Source: Verrucomicrobiia bacterium
GTDB taxonomy: Bacteria > Verrucomicrobiota > Verrucomicrobiia > Limisphaerales > JADLHS01
Length of the DNA: 64,000 bases
Assembly: GCA_026125285.1 (NCBI GenBank)
Contig: JAHCLO010000016.1
Location: 1-64,000, forward strand
Direction of reading: 5' to 3'
Part shown: positions 27,074-34,515 of the stretch, piece after piece
How the letters are laid out: the number at the start of each line of letters is the position of its first letter
Numbering within the stretch: the stretch's first letter is position 1
Translations under genes and position numbers: made by a program
Notes under the pieces: model-generated
Databases searched by the model: none
Seen by the model: only the letters and a program-made list of their open reading frames with translations
Told to the model about the DNA's origin: nothing

Positions 27074-27201
27074 AACTCCACCAGTTGCTTTTCCTGCTTC
27101 CGATTTCTCCATCACAAAAGTGGAATCTGCTTCACCTGAATTCTGCGTTTTCCACCACCACCACGCGGACATCGGCCCTCTGGCAGGTTTCTATTCGTGC
27201 T

Positions 27202-27257
27202 TGGAGAGAGTGATGGCTGGAGACGGAATCAAACCGGCGACACAAGGATTTTCAGTC
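27202..27257. repeat. Partial tRNA-Phe copy, direct repeat of the intact gene's 3' half
   Basis: These 56 nt match 53 of 56 positions of 32046-32101, in the same orientation. The block covers the 3' half of tRNA-Phe from the anticodon loop to the CCA plus about 9 nt beyond it. The three mismatches are at 27213, 27231 and 27237 approximately, and the copy's CCA is mutated. Such a block is what remains on the far side of an element inserted at a tRNA 3' end, or it is a decayed duplicate tRNA gene. Confidence 0.7.
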
Positions 27258-27559
27258 AGCGTGCTCTCCTGTTCATTCCTGTCTGGACAGGAAGGCACAC
27301 AAGTCCTCACATGCTCATAGACCCTGTCCACGGACAAGCGCGGCATGTTCTCAATGACAAGGCAGCTCTTGCATTTTGATGTCAAGACTTCCATCGCGCA
27401 CCGGACAAAGGCGACGAACTTTGTCGGTGGGTTTACATCACGGTTCTTGCTGGCCACTTGGAGGCCGCGAGCAAGGTGGTCCTGCTCGTTTGGCGACCTG
27501 CCTGACTTCCGTTTCCAATACTCGGCATTCGTGTCATGGGGCAGAGTCGCCAAGAACAT
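27258..27559. other. Region without a credible gene beside the tRNA-Phe copy
   Basis: About 300 nt of visibly lower GC than the flanking genes. Open frames of 60-122 codons exist on both strands but overlap each other, and the longest runs into the tRNA-like repeat. None has a recognisable domain. I therefore call no gene here. Confidence 0.4.
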
Positions 27560-27901
27560 CTAATGGCTTGAAACAATGCTCCCCTTCACTTCCTGGCGAG
27601 GTGGGGACACCAGTTGATTGGTTGGCGAACGTGTCGCGGCCGGTGTGCCGGATGCCCAATCCAACACGTACTCAAATGCGGCCACGAGCGTGCGAACATC
27701 AGCGCGCCATTGACCACTGCTGAAATACCAACCGGCGCGGGTCGAATCCTCTTGATGCCAACTCGGAACCTTACGCGCCAAGAAACCAAGGACTATGGAG
27801 CTCACCGAGATAATCAACAATAGACCAAGCCCGAGCAACTTCACCCGGCCATCCCAGTTTATGCCCTTGTTCACGCGGAAGATGGCAGAAGTTTCAGGCA
27901 T
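27560..27901 (-). CDS. Hypothetical single-pass membrane protein
   Basis: A 113-residue reading frame starting MPETSAIFRVNKGINWDG, with one hydrophobic helix (KLLGLGLLLIISVSSIVLGFLA, about residues 20-42) and a hydrophilic C-terminal tail. An upstream start at 28015 would add 38 residues with no support. I do not recognise the family. It lies in the segment between the partial and intact tRNA-Phe copies, on the same strand as the other genes there. Confidence 0.4.
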   Translation of the reverse strand: MPETSAIFRVNKGINWDGRVKLLGLGLLLIISVSSIVLGFLARKVPSWHQEDSTRAGWYFSSGQWRADVRTLVAAFEYVLDWASGTPAATRSPTNQLVSPPRQEVKGSIVSSH

Positions 27902-28153
27902 AAATGGATTCTCCGAGGATGAACAATAGCCGCCTGCGGCGCCATTGCGTTCCTGTAGGCAAATCTCCCGGTTGCTGACCGGCTCGCAACGCGACCACAG
28001 ACCGCCGACTTTCATGACTCAGATACGGCCAGAAAAGTCGAGTGATGACCGAAAGGTCACCGGCGTGACTGAAACTCCATGCGTTGAAACCTCTCAATAG
28101 CCGACCTCGAAGTGGATTGTAAACACGCTGGCGCGATTTGGTCATCGGTCGTT

Positions 28154-28534
28154 TCATGGATGGCCTCGCGCATAGGACAACAGCAAGAGAGCCACTTGTA
28201 ACAGACTCAGTAAGGTTCCCAGCGGCAAGTACCACAAGGTGACGACGGAGCAACCCAACAACATCCACCCAGCAGCCGGTTTCCCCAGTGCCCAGCAAGC
28301 AGCCGACACCAACCAAGCGAATCCAAGTCCAACATGTAGGAGCTTAATAACCGTGCTCCGGGGATCCAATCCCGTCGCGGTCACGACCCGCGCCCATGGC
28401 CCGAGCTGTCCCGCACGCCGTCCTGACTTGGGCGTCAGATAATCCCCAACGACGAGGGCGCGAGATCCGTCATAAACCAGCCAGCCCCCTTGAAGCAAGG
28501 CCAGCAGCAGAATAATCCAGTTCAAGGTTTGCAT
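28154..28534 (-). CDS. Hypothetical polytopic membrane protein
   Basis: A 126-residue protein with about four hydrophobic helices: residues 3-22 (TLNWIILLLALLQGGWLVYD), about 60-80 (TVIKLLHVGLGFAWLVSAACWAL), about 88-100 (GWMLLGCSVVTLWYLP), and about 103-122 (LGTLLSLLQVALLLLSYA). The short loop after the first helix contains the polar DYLTPKSGRRAGQLG. Small four-helix membrane proteins of this kind are widespread and poorly characterised. No neighbour suggests a function, although a sigma-factor operon lies just upstream on the same strand. Confidence 0.65.
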   Translation of the reverse strand: MQTLNWIILLLALLQGGWLVYDGSRALVVGDYLTPKSGRRAGQLGPWARVVTATGLDPRSTVIKLLHVGLGFAWLVSAACWALGKPAAGWMLLGCSVVTLWYLPLGTLLSLLQVALLLLSYARGHP

Positions 28535-28755
28535 TTCACATCTTGCGAAAGTCCGACAGTCCTCACGGAGGACAAGCCGCCTGTGGAGGATACATTTTGG
28601 AGCGAATCCTGGCCGGATGGCTGAGGATGCTTATGGGTTAAGTACATAAAGATGCTTGCTCGCTCAAACGTGAGTGTGGTGATCCACGAGCGCCGGCGTG
28701 GGCCGGACGCTCTCGCCAAGGCGGGCGGGAGCTAGAACCACCAACTTAGTCATTT

Positions 28756-29151
28756 TCAAAATACCTCCCCCTGCCACGTACTTGTTGTCCGCACCAGCCT
28801 TACTCCCGTAGAGCCTGGTCTGGCGACGAACCGGATGGGTCGCGCATAGGGGTCGCGCACTTCCACGACGAGCACAGCGTTGATCAAGCGTTTCTTGACC
28901 TCGAGTTCGCGAGTGATCGTGCGGTCGAACACCACCTGCACTGGCAGGACGGCGCCAACGTCGTGCTCGGTTGCTCCGTTGCGATCGGTGCAGAGCACCG
29001 TGCTGCCGGCGGAGCCGGTGATGGATAGCACGCACCGATTGTCTCTTGTGGGTGTGCCAACCGTCACCGTGGGAGTACTACAGCCGTCGGTAAGGAAGAG
29101 GATTCCGACGACGAGCGCGCCGAAGAGAATGGATTCAGTCTTGTTTTTCAT
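28756..29151 (-). CDS. Small lipoprotein
   Basis: A 131-residue predicted lipoprotein. The leader (ILFGALVVGILFLTDGC) ends in the lipobox LTDGC, so Cys is the acylated residue of the mature protein. The mature domain has a beta-strand pattern (CVLSITGSAGSTVLCTDRNG, LPVQVVFDRTITRELEVKKRLINAVLVVEVRDP), with Cys residues in the first strands. Start chosen at 29151 since it begins the leader; a start at 29175 is possible. It lies 38 nt after the TPR gene, so it is likely in the same operon as the membrane sigma factor. Function unknown. Confidence 0.65.
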   Translation of the reverse strand: MKNKTESILFGALVVGILFLTDGCSTPTVTVGTPTRDNRCVLSITGSAGSTVLCTDRNGATEHDVGAVLPVQVVFDRTITRELEVKKRLINAVLVVEVRDPYARPIRFVARPGSTGVRLVRTTSTWQGEVF

Positions 29152-29189
29152 AAATGCGATGAGTGTTTGCGCCAATGTTCAAACCCGGA

Positions 29190-30026
29190 TCAATGCTCGG
29201 GTTCACGCGCTAAGTCAGCGATGCGTTTCCGGAGCGTCGGGTCGGCGGGAAACGAACCTAAACCAAGCTGCCAAACGGCTCTGGCATATTCAAAGTTGCC
29301 CGACTTTGCGTACTGCTCGCCCAGCAACACGTAACTCTCCACGAAGAGCGGCTGCTGCGGCAACGTCTCTTGCTGGTCAATGAGATCGGTCAATCGCCGG
29401 ATCACTTCCGGTCTCTTGCCCAAGCCCTCCGGCCAATGTGAAAGTGACGCGGCCTTCATGTATTGCGCTTCCCAATTAGTCGGATCCATGCGCAGCGCTT
29501 CGTCGAAGCTTGTGTCCGCCTGCATCGCCAGCACGCCGCGCTCGTTGTAGTTCTCTGTCGCTTGGATTGCTTCGATGTATGCCTCGCCAATGGCCAGCGG
29601 ATATTCCGCGGCGGCAGGATGATCTGCAGCGCGCTTTTTCAACTCGGCGATGGCTGCGCCCAAAAGTCCTGCCTCGCGCAGTTGCTTCCACACGACCGGC
29701 TTCTGTTGTGACCGTTGAGAGTCGGATGGGGACGACAGTATGACGGCGAGCGCCTGCGTGAGCGGGTCGGAATTGGTGTCGGCAGTTTTCAATTCAGCAT
29801 CCGTCATCGCGGGAGTTGGTGCCGAAGTGGCAGCCGGGGCTTCCGTCGAAACCGATGGCGTCTCCACCGACCGACTGGCGGATTGCGGTTGCACCGACTC
29901 TTCATTCTCACCGGTTACAGCCTCCACGACTGGTTCAGTTGGAGGCACCGGCTTCCGACCGGTGAAGTGAATTGCAACTGCGACGAGGATGCCAGCGCTA
30001 GCGATGGTCAATATCCATTTTTTCAT
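29190..30026 (-). CDS. Membrane-anchored TPR-repeat protein
   Basis: A 278-residue protein with an N-terminal signal anchor (WILTIASAGILVAVAIHF). A Pro/Ser/Ala/Glu-rich linker follows (about residues 30-85), then helical repeats of the tetratricopeptide type (residues about 100-275: WKQLREAGLLGAAIAELKKRA, AMQADTSFDEALRMDPTNWEAQ, YVLLGEQYAKSGNFEYARAVWQLGLGSFP). TPR domains mediate protein-protein contacts. The gene sits between the sigma-factor gene upstream and a lipoprotein gene downstream, and may be a scaffold of a cell-envelope system that the sigma factor controls; this is inference. Confidence 0.75.
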   Translation of the reverse strand: MKKWILTIASAGILVAVAIHFTGRKPVPPTEPVVEAVTGENEESVQPQSASRSVETPSVSTEAPAATSAPTPAMTDAELKTADTNSDPLTQALAVILSSPSDSQRSQQKPVVWKQLREAGLLGAAIAELKKRAADHPAAAEYPLAIGEAYIEAIQATENYNERGVLAMQADTSFDEALRMDPTNWEAQYMKAASLSHWPEGLGKRPEVIRRLTDLIDQQETLPQQPLFVESYVLLGEQYAKSGNFEYARAVWQLGLGSFPADPTLRKRIADLAREPEH

Positions 30027-30252
30027 AAGTGTCCTTCCGTTGTTATCCGAGTTTGGATTTCCGCCGCGTGTTCGCGCGGCTCGGCACACGAGCGGAGGTG
30101 CAGTAGCGCATCGGCCCTCTAAGCGAGATCAGGACGCCAAACGCAGCACTGCACCCGTTCATGGAATTCCCGGTCGCGGAAATTGGCTGAGAACCAGTGA
30201 CGAAAGTGTGCGTCCGAATTCATCGTGCGTGTGATGCCTCCCGTTAAAGCAT

Positions 30253-31899
30253 TCAGAGAGACCTCAGGGACTTTACCGGTTGCTCGCGGCGGCGCTTCCC
30301 TGCCATAATCCGCCATTGAACGACTAACGGAATAACCCAGAGCAAGTTCAACCAGGCGGAGTAGTTGACTAGTTGCCGGGCGTAATGGAAGAACGGGTTT
30401 CCCTTCATGAATTCCCAGACAATGTCCCGGTTGACCTGTGCCGCCCGCGCGATCCGTCCGAGCGCAAAATCATGCGCCAGCGCCACGCCGCCGGCCGCCG
30501 CATTCCAGCCGACCGCCCATTCGCCGAAGGCCTGCCAGCCGACGGCCACAGCTCCGAAAGCCCAGACGCCGGCCGCCGACGCGCCCAGCGCGATCAGTCC
30601 GAGTGAAATCGCGCCGAACGGCATCAAGCCCAGCGCGCAGAAACCAATGCTCAACGGAGCCACAACGATTCCACCGAATGCGAACAAACCACCGATGGCG
30701 ACGTTGCCGACGGCAAACCAGGCTTTCACGGGTCCTTTCAACACTTCGAAGCGGTCGCCGATGCGAATGTGAACGAGCGGCAGACCCAACGGTGCGAGCC
30801 GGCTCCGGTACTCAAAAGCTGGTTCCGGGAACTGGCCGGCATACTCGCTGTCCAGTAGGCGCGAACAGGATTGGCGCTGTTTTCGAAACGACCCGAGGGT
30901 GAAACCGAACAGCGTCACAAAATAAATCACCATTGATCCGCAGAGCCACAGGTTCGCCAGCAGCGCGTAGTCATTTGCCTGGTGACAAAGCCAGAATGTT
31001 GGGGCGGCATAGGCGGCAAAGATGGCTGCCACACAAATTCCGATTCGCCGGTAATACGACCTGATGATTTCGCGTTCCACTTCCGAGCGGGTCACTTCGA
31101 CGCTGACGCGATAGCCGATATAACTGCCACAGAAAATCAACGCCGGTCCAAGGATCGCCGCCAGCAGACCGCTGGTCGTGGTGCCCTTCGCCAGCGCGCT
31201 GCCCTTGGCTACTGTGGCCCCGAGCGCAGCGGCTTTGGCCGAAGTGGCAACCGCGAGGGGAAGAGCGGCGAGTACGCCGACGGTAAATGCCTTGCCAGGG
31301 TTTGTCCGCGCCAGCGCGCCTTCCACGAACGCCGCGACCTCCTCTGCCAGAAGTTTTCGCCCGCGAGACAACCGCTGCTTCACCGCGTCCTCGCTCAATT
31401 CCAACGCCGCCGCCACCGATTCGATGGAGTTATGCCCGCGATAGAACAAAACGAGCGGCACGCGGTAGCTTTCTGGAATCCTTTCAAGCGAACGCCAAAG
31501 AATTGCCTCTTCTTCCTTGCTGATCATCTGGTCATGCGGGAGCGCCTCATCCGAAGCCGATTCAGTCACGGCTTCCAGCGGTTCGGCTGAACACAACGGC
31601 TCCCGCCCCTCGCGGTGGAGGCTGCGGTTGATCAGGTTTCGTGCGATGCCGCACAACCAGGCGCGAAGTTTACGTCGTTCCCGCAAATGCCGAAGATGTT
31701 TCCAGGCTGTGATGAAGGTTTCTTGGGCGAGATCTTCGCTCGTGCCGAGGCTGCCTGTGGCGCTATACGCCAGCGAACAGATCAGCGATTGGTAGCGCGT
31801 CACGATCTGACCGAAGGCCTCGCGATCGCCCGAGAGACTCGCGACTACCAATTCGGCATCAAGATTCGCGGCGTCGGCGGTCATGGTGGTTGTCATCAT
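30253..31899 (-). CDS. ECF sigma factor fused to a polytopic membrane domain
   Basis: A 548-residue protein. Residues about 15-190 are an ECF sigma factor: region 2 (FGQIVTRYQSLICSLAYS, EDLAQETFITAWKHL) and region 4 (LEELSEDAVKQRLSRGRKLL). After an Ala-rich linker there are several transmembrane helices (residues about 245-350) and, near 400-480, a run of repeated Gly-x-x-Ala-x-Gly units (AFGGIVVAPLSIGFCALGLMPFG, ALGASAAGVWAFGAVAVG). This is the membrane-tethered ECF type seen in Verrucomicrobiota. The membrane part probably senses the envelope and controls release or activity, which is inference. TPR and lipoprotein genes follow on the same strand. An alternative start lies at 31884. Confidence 0.83.
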   Translation of the reverse strand: MMTTTMTADAANLDAELVVASLSGDREAFGQIVTRYQSLICSLAYSATGSLGTSEDLAQETFITAWKHLRHLRERRKLRAWLCGIARNLINRSLHREGREPLCSAEPLEAVTESASDEALPHDQMISKEEEAILWRSLERIPESYRVPLVLFYRGHNSIESVAAALELSEDAVKQRLSRGRKLLAEEVAAFVEGALARTNPGKAFTVGVLAALPLAVATSAKAAALGATVAKGSALAKGTTTSGLLAAILGPALIFCGSYIGYRVSVEVTRSEVEREIIRSYYRRIGICVAAIFAAYAAPTFWLCHQANDYALLANLWLCGSMVIYFVTLFGFTLGSFRKQRQSCSRLLDSEYAGQFPEPAFEYRSRLAPLGLPLVHIRIGDRFEVLKGPVKAWFAVGNVAIGGLFAFGGIVVAPLSIGFCALGLMPFGAISLGLIALGASAAGVWAFGAVAVGWQAFGEWAVGWNAAAGGVALAHDFALGRIARAAQVNRDIVWEFMKGNPFFHYARQLVNYSAWLNLLWVIPLVVQWRIMAGKRRREQPVKSLRSL

Positions 31900-32054
31900 G
31901 CCGTTTATGAGTGATTAAATCACTCCCGAAGGTGACAAACTTTTTTGCCTGACTTGTGGCGCGTTGCCCCAGCCGGGCAGGCGCTGGGTCAGGTTGGCCA
32001 ACCAATCGGAGATATGGAGCGGACAGCGTCAGGACTGAGAAGTTCTGGAGAGAG

Positions 32055-32130
<76 letters not shown>

Positions 32131-32270
32131 TGCCAAGCGTGGGGCATATTCAACTTGGCCGTCGCCCGCTTGGCAAGGCATAATTCGTCCAACGCAGACG
32201 CACAGTCACTCCTTCGTGGAGATATGAAGAGCTTGAGAAACTAAAGTCCACTGAATTGACCTACTTCTCC

Positions 32271-33467
32271 ATGAGGCAAAACCGTCGAGAATTCATGCTG
32301 GCTGCCACGCGACTTGGATCACTGGCTGCCGCTTCGTCGCTGTTGCGAAGCTCCATGTTGCGCGCGGAGGATCGAAGATTTCGGGCGGCAATTATCGGAG
32401 ATACAAGTCGCGGCGGGTATGGGCACGGATTGGACATGATCTTCGCGCAGCGGGCCAATGTGGAGGTCGTGGCGGTGGCGGACCCGTCGGCGGAGGGGCG
32501 GCAGCGCGCGGCGGGCAGGACGGGCGCCCAACGGCAGTACGCTGATTATCACGAAATGCTGGCGAAGGAGCAACCAGACCTGGTCAGCGTGGCCCCACGC
32601 TGGACGGACCAGCACCACGCGATGGCGATGGCGGCTTTGCGGCACGGCGCGCATTTGTTCATGGAGAAACCCATCACCCGGACCCTGGCGCAAGCCGACG
32701 AAGTGCTCGCGCTGGCCAGCCAAGCGAATCTGAAGATTGCCGTTGCCCATCAGATGCGGCTGGCGCCCAACCTGATGTTTCTCCAGCAGCGGCTGGCCGC
32801 GGGCCTGATCGGGGACGTGCTTGAAATTCGCGCACACGGCAAGCAGGACCATCGGGCCGGCGGCGAAGACGTGATCGTGCTCGGCGTGCATCTGTTCGAT
32901 TTGATGCGGTTCTTTGCCGGCGAGCCGCAATGGTGTTCCGCCCGCGTCCTGCATGAAGGTCGCGACATCACGCTTCAAGATGCGCGCCCCGCCACGGAAG
33001 ACATCGGCCCGGTGGCCGGCGACACAATCCTCGCGCAATTCGCTTTCGACCACGGCGTCAACGCCAGTTTCACGAGCCGGCGACACAACCGCACCGCCGG
33101 ACCGTGGGGCTTGGAATTGATCGGCAGTCGGGGTGCGGTGCGAATCCTCGCGGACATCTTCCCGCGAATCTACAAGCGCAACGACTGGAACTGGAGTGAC
33201 ACGGGACTCGCTGCACGTTGGCAACCGATTGACGGTGATCCGACCGCGAACTGGACCCGCGATGAGCAGAGTGTTCAACGGGCAAACCAACGTCTCGCGG
33301 ACGACTGGCTGGCGGCCATCCGTTCAAACCGCGAACCGGCCTGCAGCGGTGCGGATGGCATGCGCGCGTTGGAAATGGCTCATGCCGTGTTCGCTGCCGG
33401 ACTCTCCGGTAGCCGCGTGAAACTACCCCTCGTCAACCGTGAGCATCCACTGGCGAAGAACGGTTGA
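32271..33467 (+). CDS. Gfo/Idh/MocA family oxidoreductase, Tat leader
   Basis: A 398-residue protein with a twin-arginine-like leader (NRREFMLAATRLGSLAAASSLLR). The Rossmann domain begins at FRAAIIGDTSRGGYGHGLD and is followed by VEVVAVADPSAEG, the family EKPIT motif (LFMEKPITRTL, the conserved Lys-Pro), and QMRLAPN. The C-terminal Gfo/Idh alpha/beta domain includes the GVHLFDLMRFFAGEP segment (conserved Asp-His pattern). Such proteins act on sugars using NAD(P). Exported forms are common in Verrucomicrobiota. The substrate is unknown. It starts just after tRNA-Phe with no clear operon partner. Start at 32271 fits the leader; a further frame adds five residues. Confidence 0.9.
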   Translation: MRQNRREFMLAATRLGSLAAASSLLRSSMLRAEDRRFRAAIIGDTSRGGYGHGLDMIFAQRANVEVVAVADPSAEGRQRAAGRTGAQRQYADYHEMLAKEQPDLVSVAPRWTDQHHAMAMAALRHGAHLFMEKPITRTLAQADEVLALASQANLKIAVAHQMRLAPNLMFLQQRLAAGLIGDVLEIRAHGKQDHRAGGEDVIVLGVHLFDLMRFFAGEPQWCSARVLHEGRDITLQDARPATEDIGPVAGDTILAQFAFDHGVNASFTSRRHNRTAGPWGLELIGSRGAVRILADIFPRIYKRNDWNWSDTGLAARWQPIDGDPTANWTRDEQSVQRANQRLADDWLAAIRSNREPACSGADGMRALEMAHAVFAAGLSGSRVKLPLVNREHPLAKNG

Positions 33468-33489
33468 AGCTCCCGCGCGATGATCCGGG

Positions 33490-34455
33490 TTAAGCCCGCG
33501 GGTGGGCTTTGTCGTAGGCCCGTTTCAATCGCTCCGTGGTGACGTGCGTGTAAACTTGCGTGGTCACGAGATGCGCGTGGCCCAGCAATTCCTGCACGCT
33601 CCGCAAGTCTGCTCCGGCATCGAGCAGGTGCGTGGCATAGCTGTGTCGCAACTTATGCGGAGTGAGGCCTGGGTCCAGCCCCGCCGCCGCCAGGTACTTC
33701 TTGAGTTGCCGCGTGAACATGCATGCGTTCAACGGCGTGGGACGCCGTCGTTGCGCTTGAAACACCCGGTCGCTTTGCACGGGACGGGCCGGCAGGAGAC
33801 TCCAGTAATGCTGAATCGCTCGTAACGCGGGCGTGCCGATGGGCAGCAGCCGTTCCTTGCGGCCTTTGCCGCGCACGCGCAGGAGTTGTTCGTTCCAGTC
33901 AATGTCATCCGCCAACAAGCCGCACAGTTCACTGATGCGCAGACCGCAGGAATAAATGGTTTCGAGGATGGCCACGTCGCGATAGCACGCGATCACCGAC
34001 ACCGGCCGGCCGGGTGATTTCTTCGAGGGATGGCTCAGAGATTTCAAGGGAGCCACGAGCAACGCTTCCATCTGTTCCTTGGTCAGATATTTCGGCAGGC
34101 GGCGGGCCATTTTCGGGAGGGCAAGATTGCGGATGGGCGAAGCTGCGACCACCCCTTGGCGGATGAGGAATTTGTAGAACGTCCGCAACGCGCAAAACCG
34201 CAGTTGCACCGCTGCCCGCCCGAGATTCTGCCGCCCAAGAAATCGCAAGTAACTGCGAAAATCATCGCGCTGTAATGTGTCCCATACGGGCGGCGAGCCG
34301 CGCTCCGCGACGTGCCAGCGGGTGAATTCGGTGAGCGTCTGCCGATAGTTTCGCTGGGTATAAACGGAGGCGTCCCGATCGGTGGCCAGGTGGACAAAGA
34401 ATCTGCCTGTCCAGACATCACGAGGCGGCGTCACCTGGCTAATCGGGTCGTTCAT
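33490..34455 (-). CDS. xerC: Tyrosine recombinase XerC-like
   Basis: A 321-residue site-specific recombinase of the XerC/XerD type, which resolve chromosome dimers at dif. N-terminal SAM-like core-binding domain (residues about 1-105) and a catalytic domain with all conserved residues: Arg in YSCGLRISELCG, Lys in RGKGRKERLLPIG, HxxR in TPHKLRHSYATHLLDAG, His in LLGHAHLVTT and nucleophile Tyr in QVYTHV. It lies 60 nt downstream of topoisomerase III on the same strand, an arrangement that matches the housekeeping topA-xerC neighbourhood in many bacteria. I regard it as chromosomal rather than an island integrase. Start chosen at 34455; one at 34485 also exists. Confidence 0.85.
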   Translation of the reverse strand: MNDPISQVTPPRDVWTGRFFVHLATDRDASVYTQRNYRQTLTEFTRWHVAERGSPPVWDTLQRDDFRSYLRFLGRQNLGRAAVQLRFCALRTFYKFLIRQGVVAASPIRNLALPKMARRLPKYLTKEQMEALLVAPLKSLSHPSKKSPGRPVSVIACYRDVAILETIYSCGLRISELCGLLADDIDWNEQLLRVRGKGRKERLLPIGTPALRAIQHYWSLLPARPVQSDRVFQAQRRRPTPLNACMFTRQLKKYLAAAGLDPGLTPHKLRHSYATHLLDAGADLRSVQELLGHAHLVTTQVYTHVTTERLKRAYDKAHPRA

Positions 34456-34515
34456 GTTGACATCGGAGGCCGCAGAGGGCAGCACGCGATCCAGCCTTGA
34501 CGATTCGGCGAATCG

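Noticed and set aside
27191..27559. A 122-codon minus-strand open frame beside tRNA-Ala
   Set aside because: Its end translates the tRNA-Phe-like repeat and the rest has no domain. I found no independent support for a gene.
33490..34455. The tyrosine recombinase as integrase of the tRNA-Phe segment
   Set aside because: It lies outside the repeats, beyond the Gfo/Idh gene, and next to topoisomerase III as a housekeeping xerC would. Its sequence is of the XerC type rather than a phage integrase.
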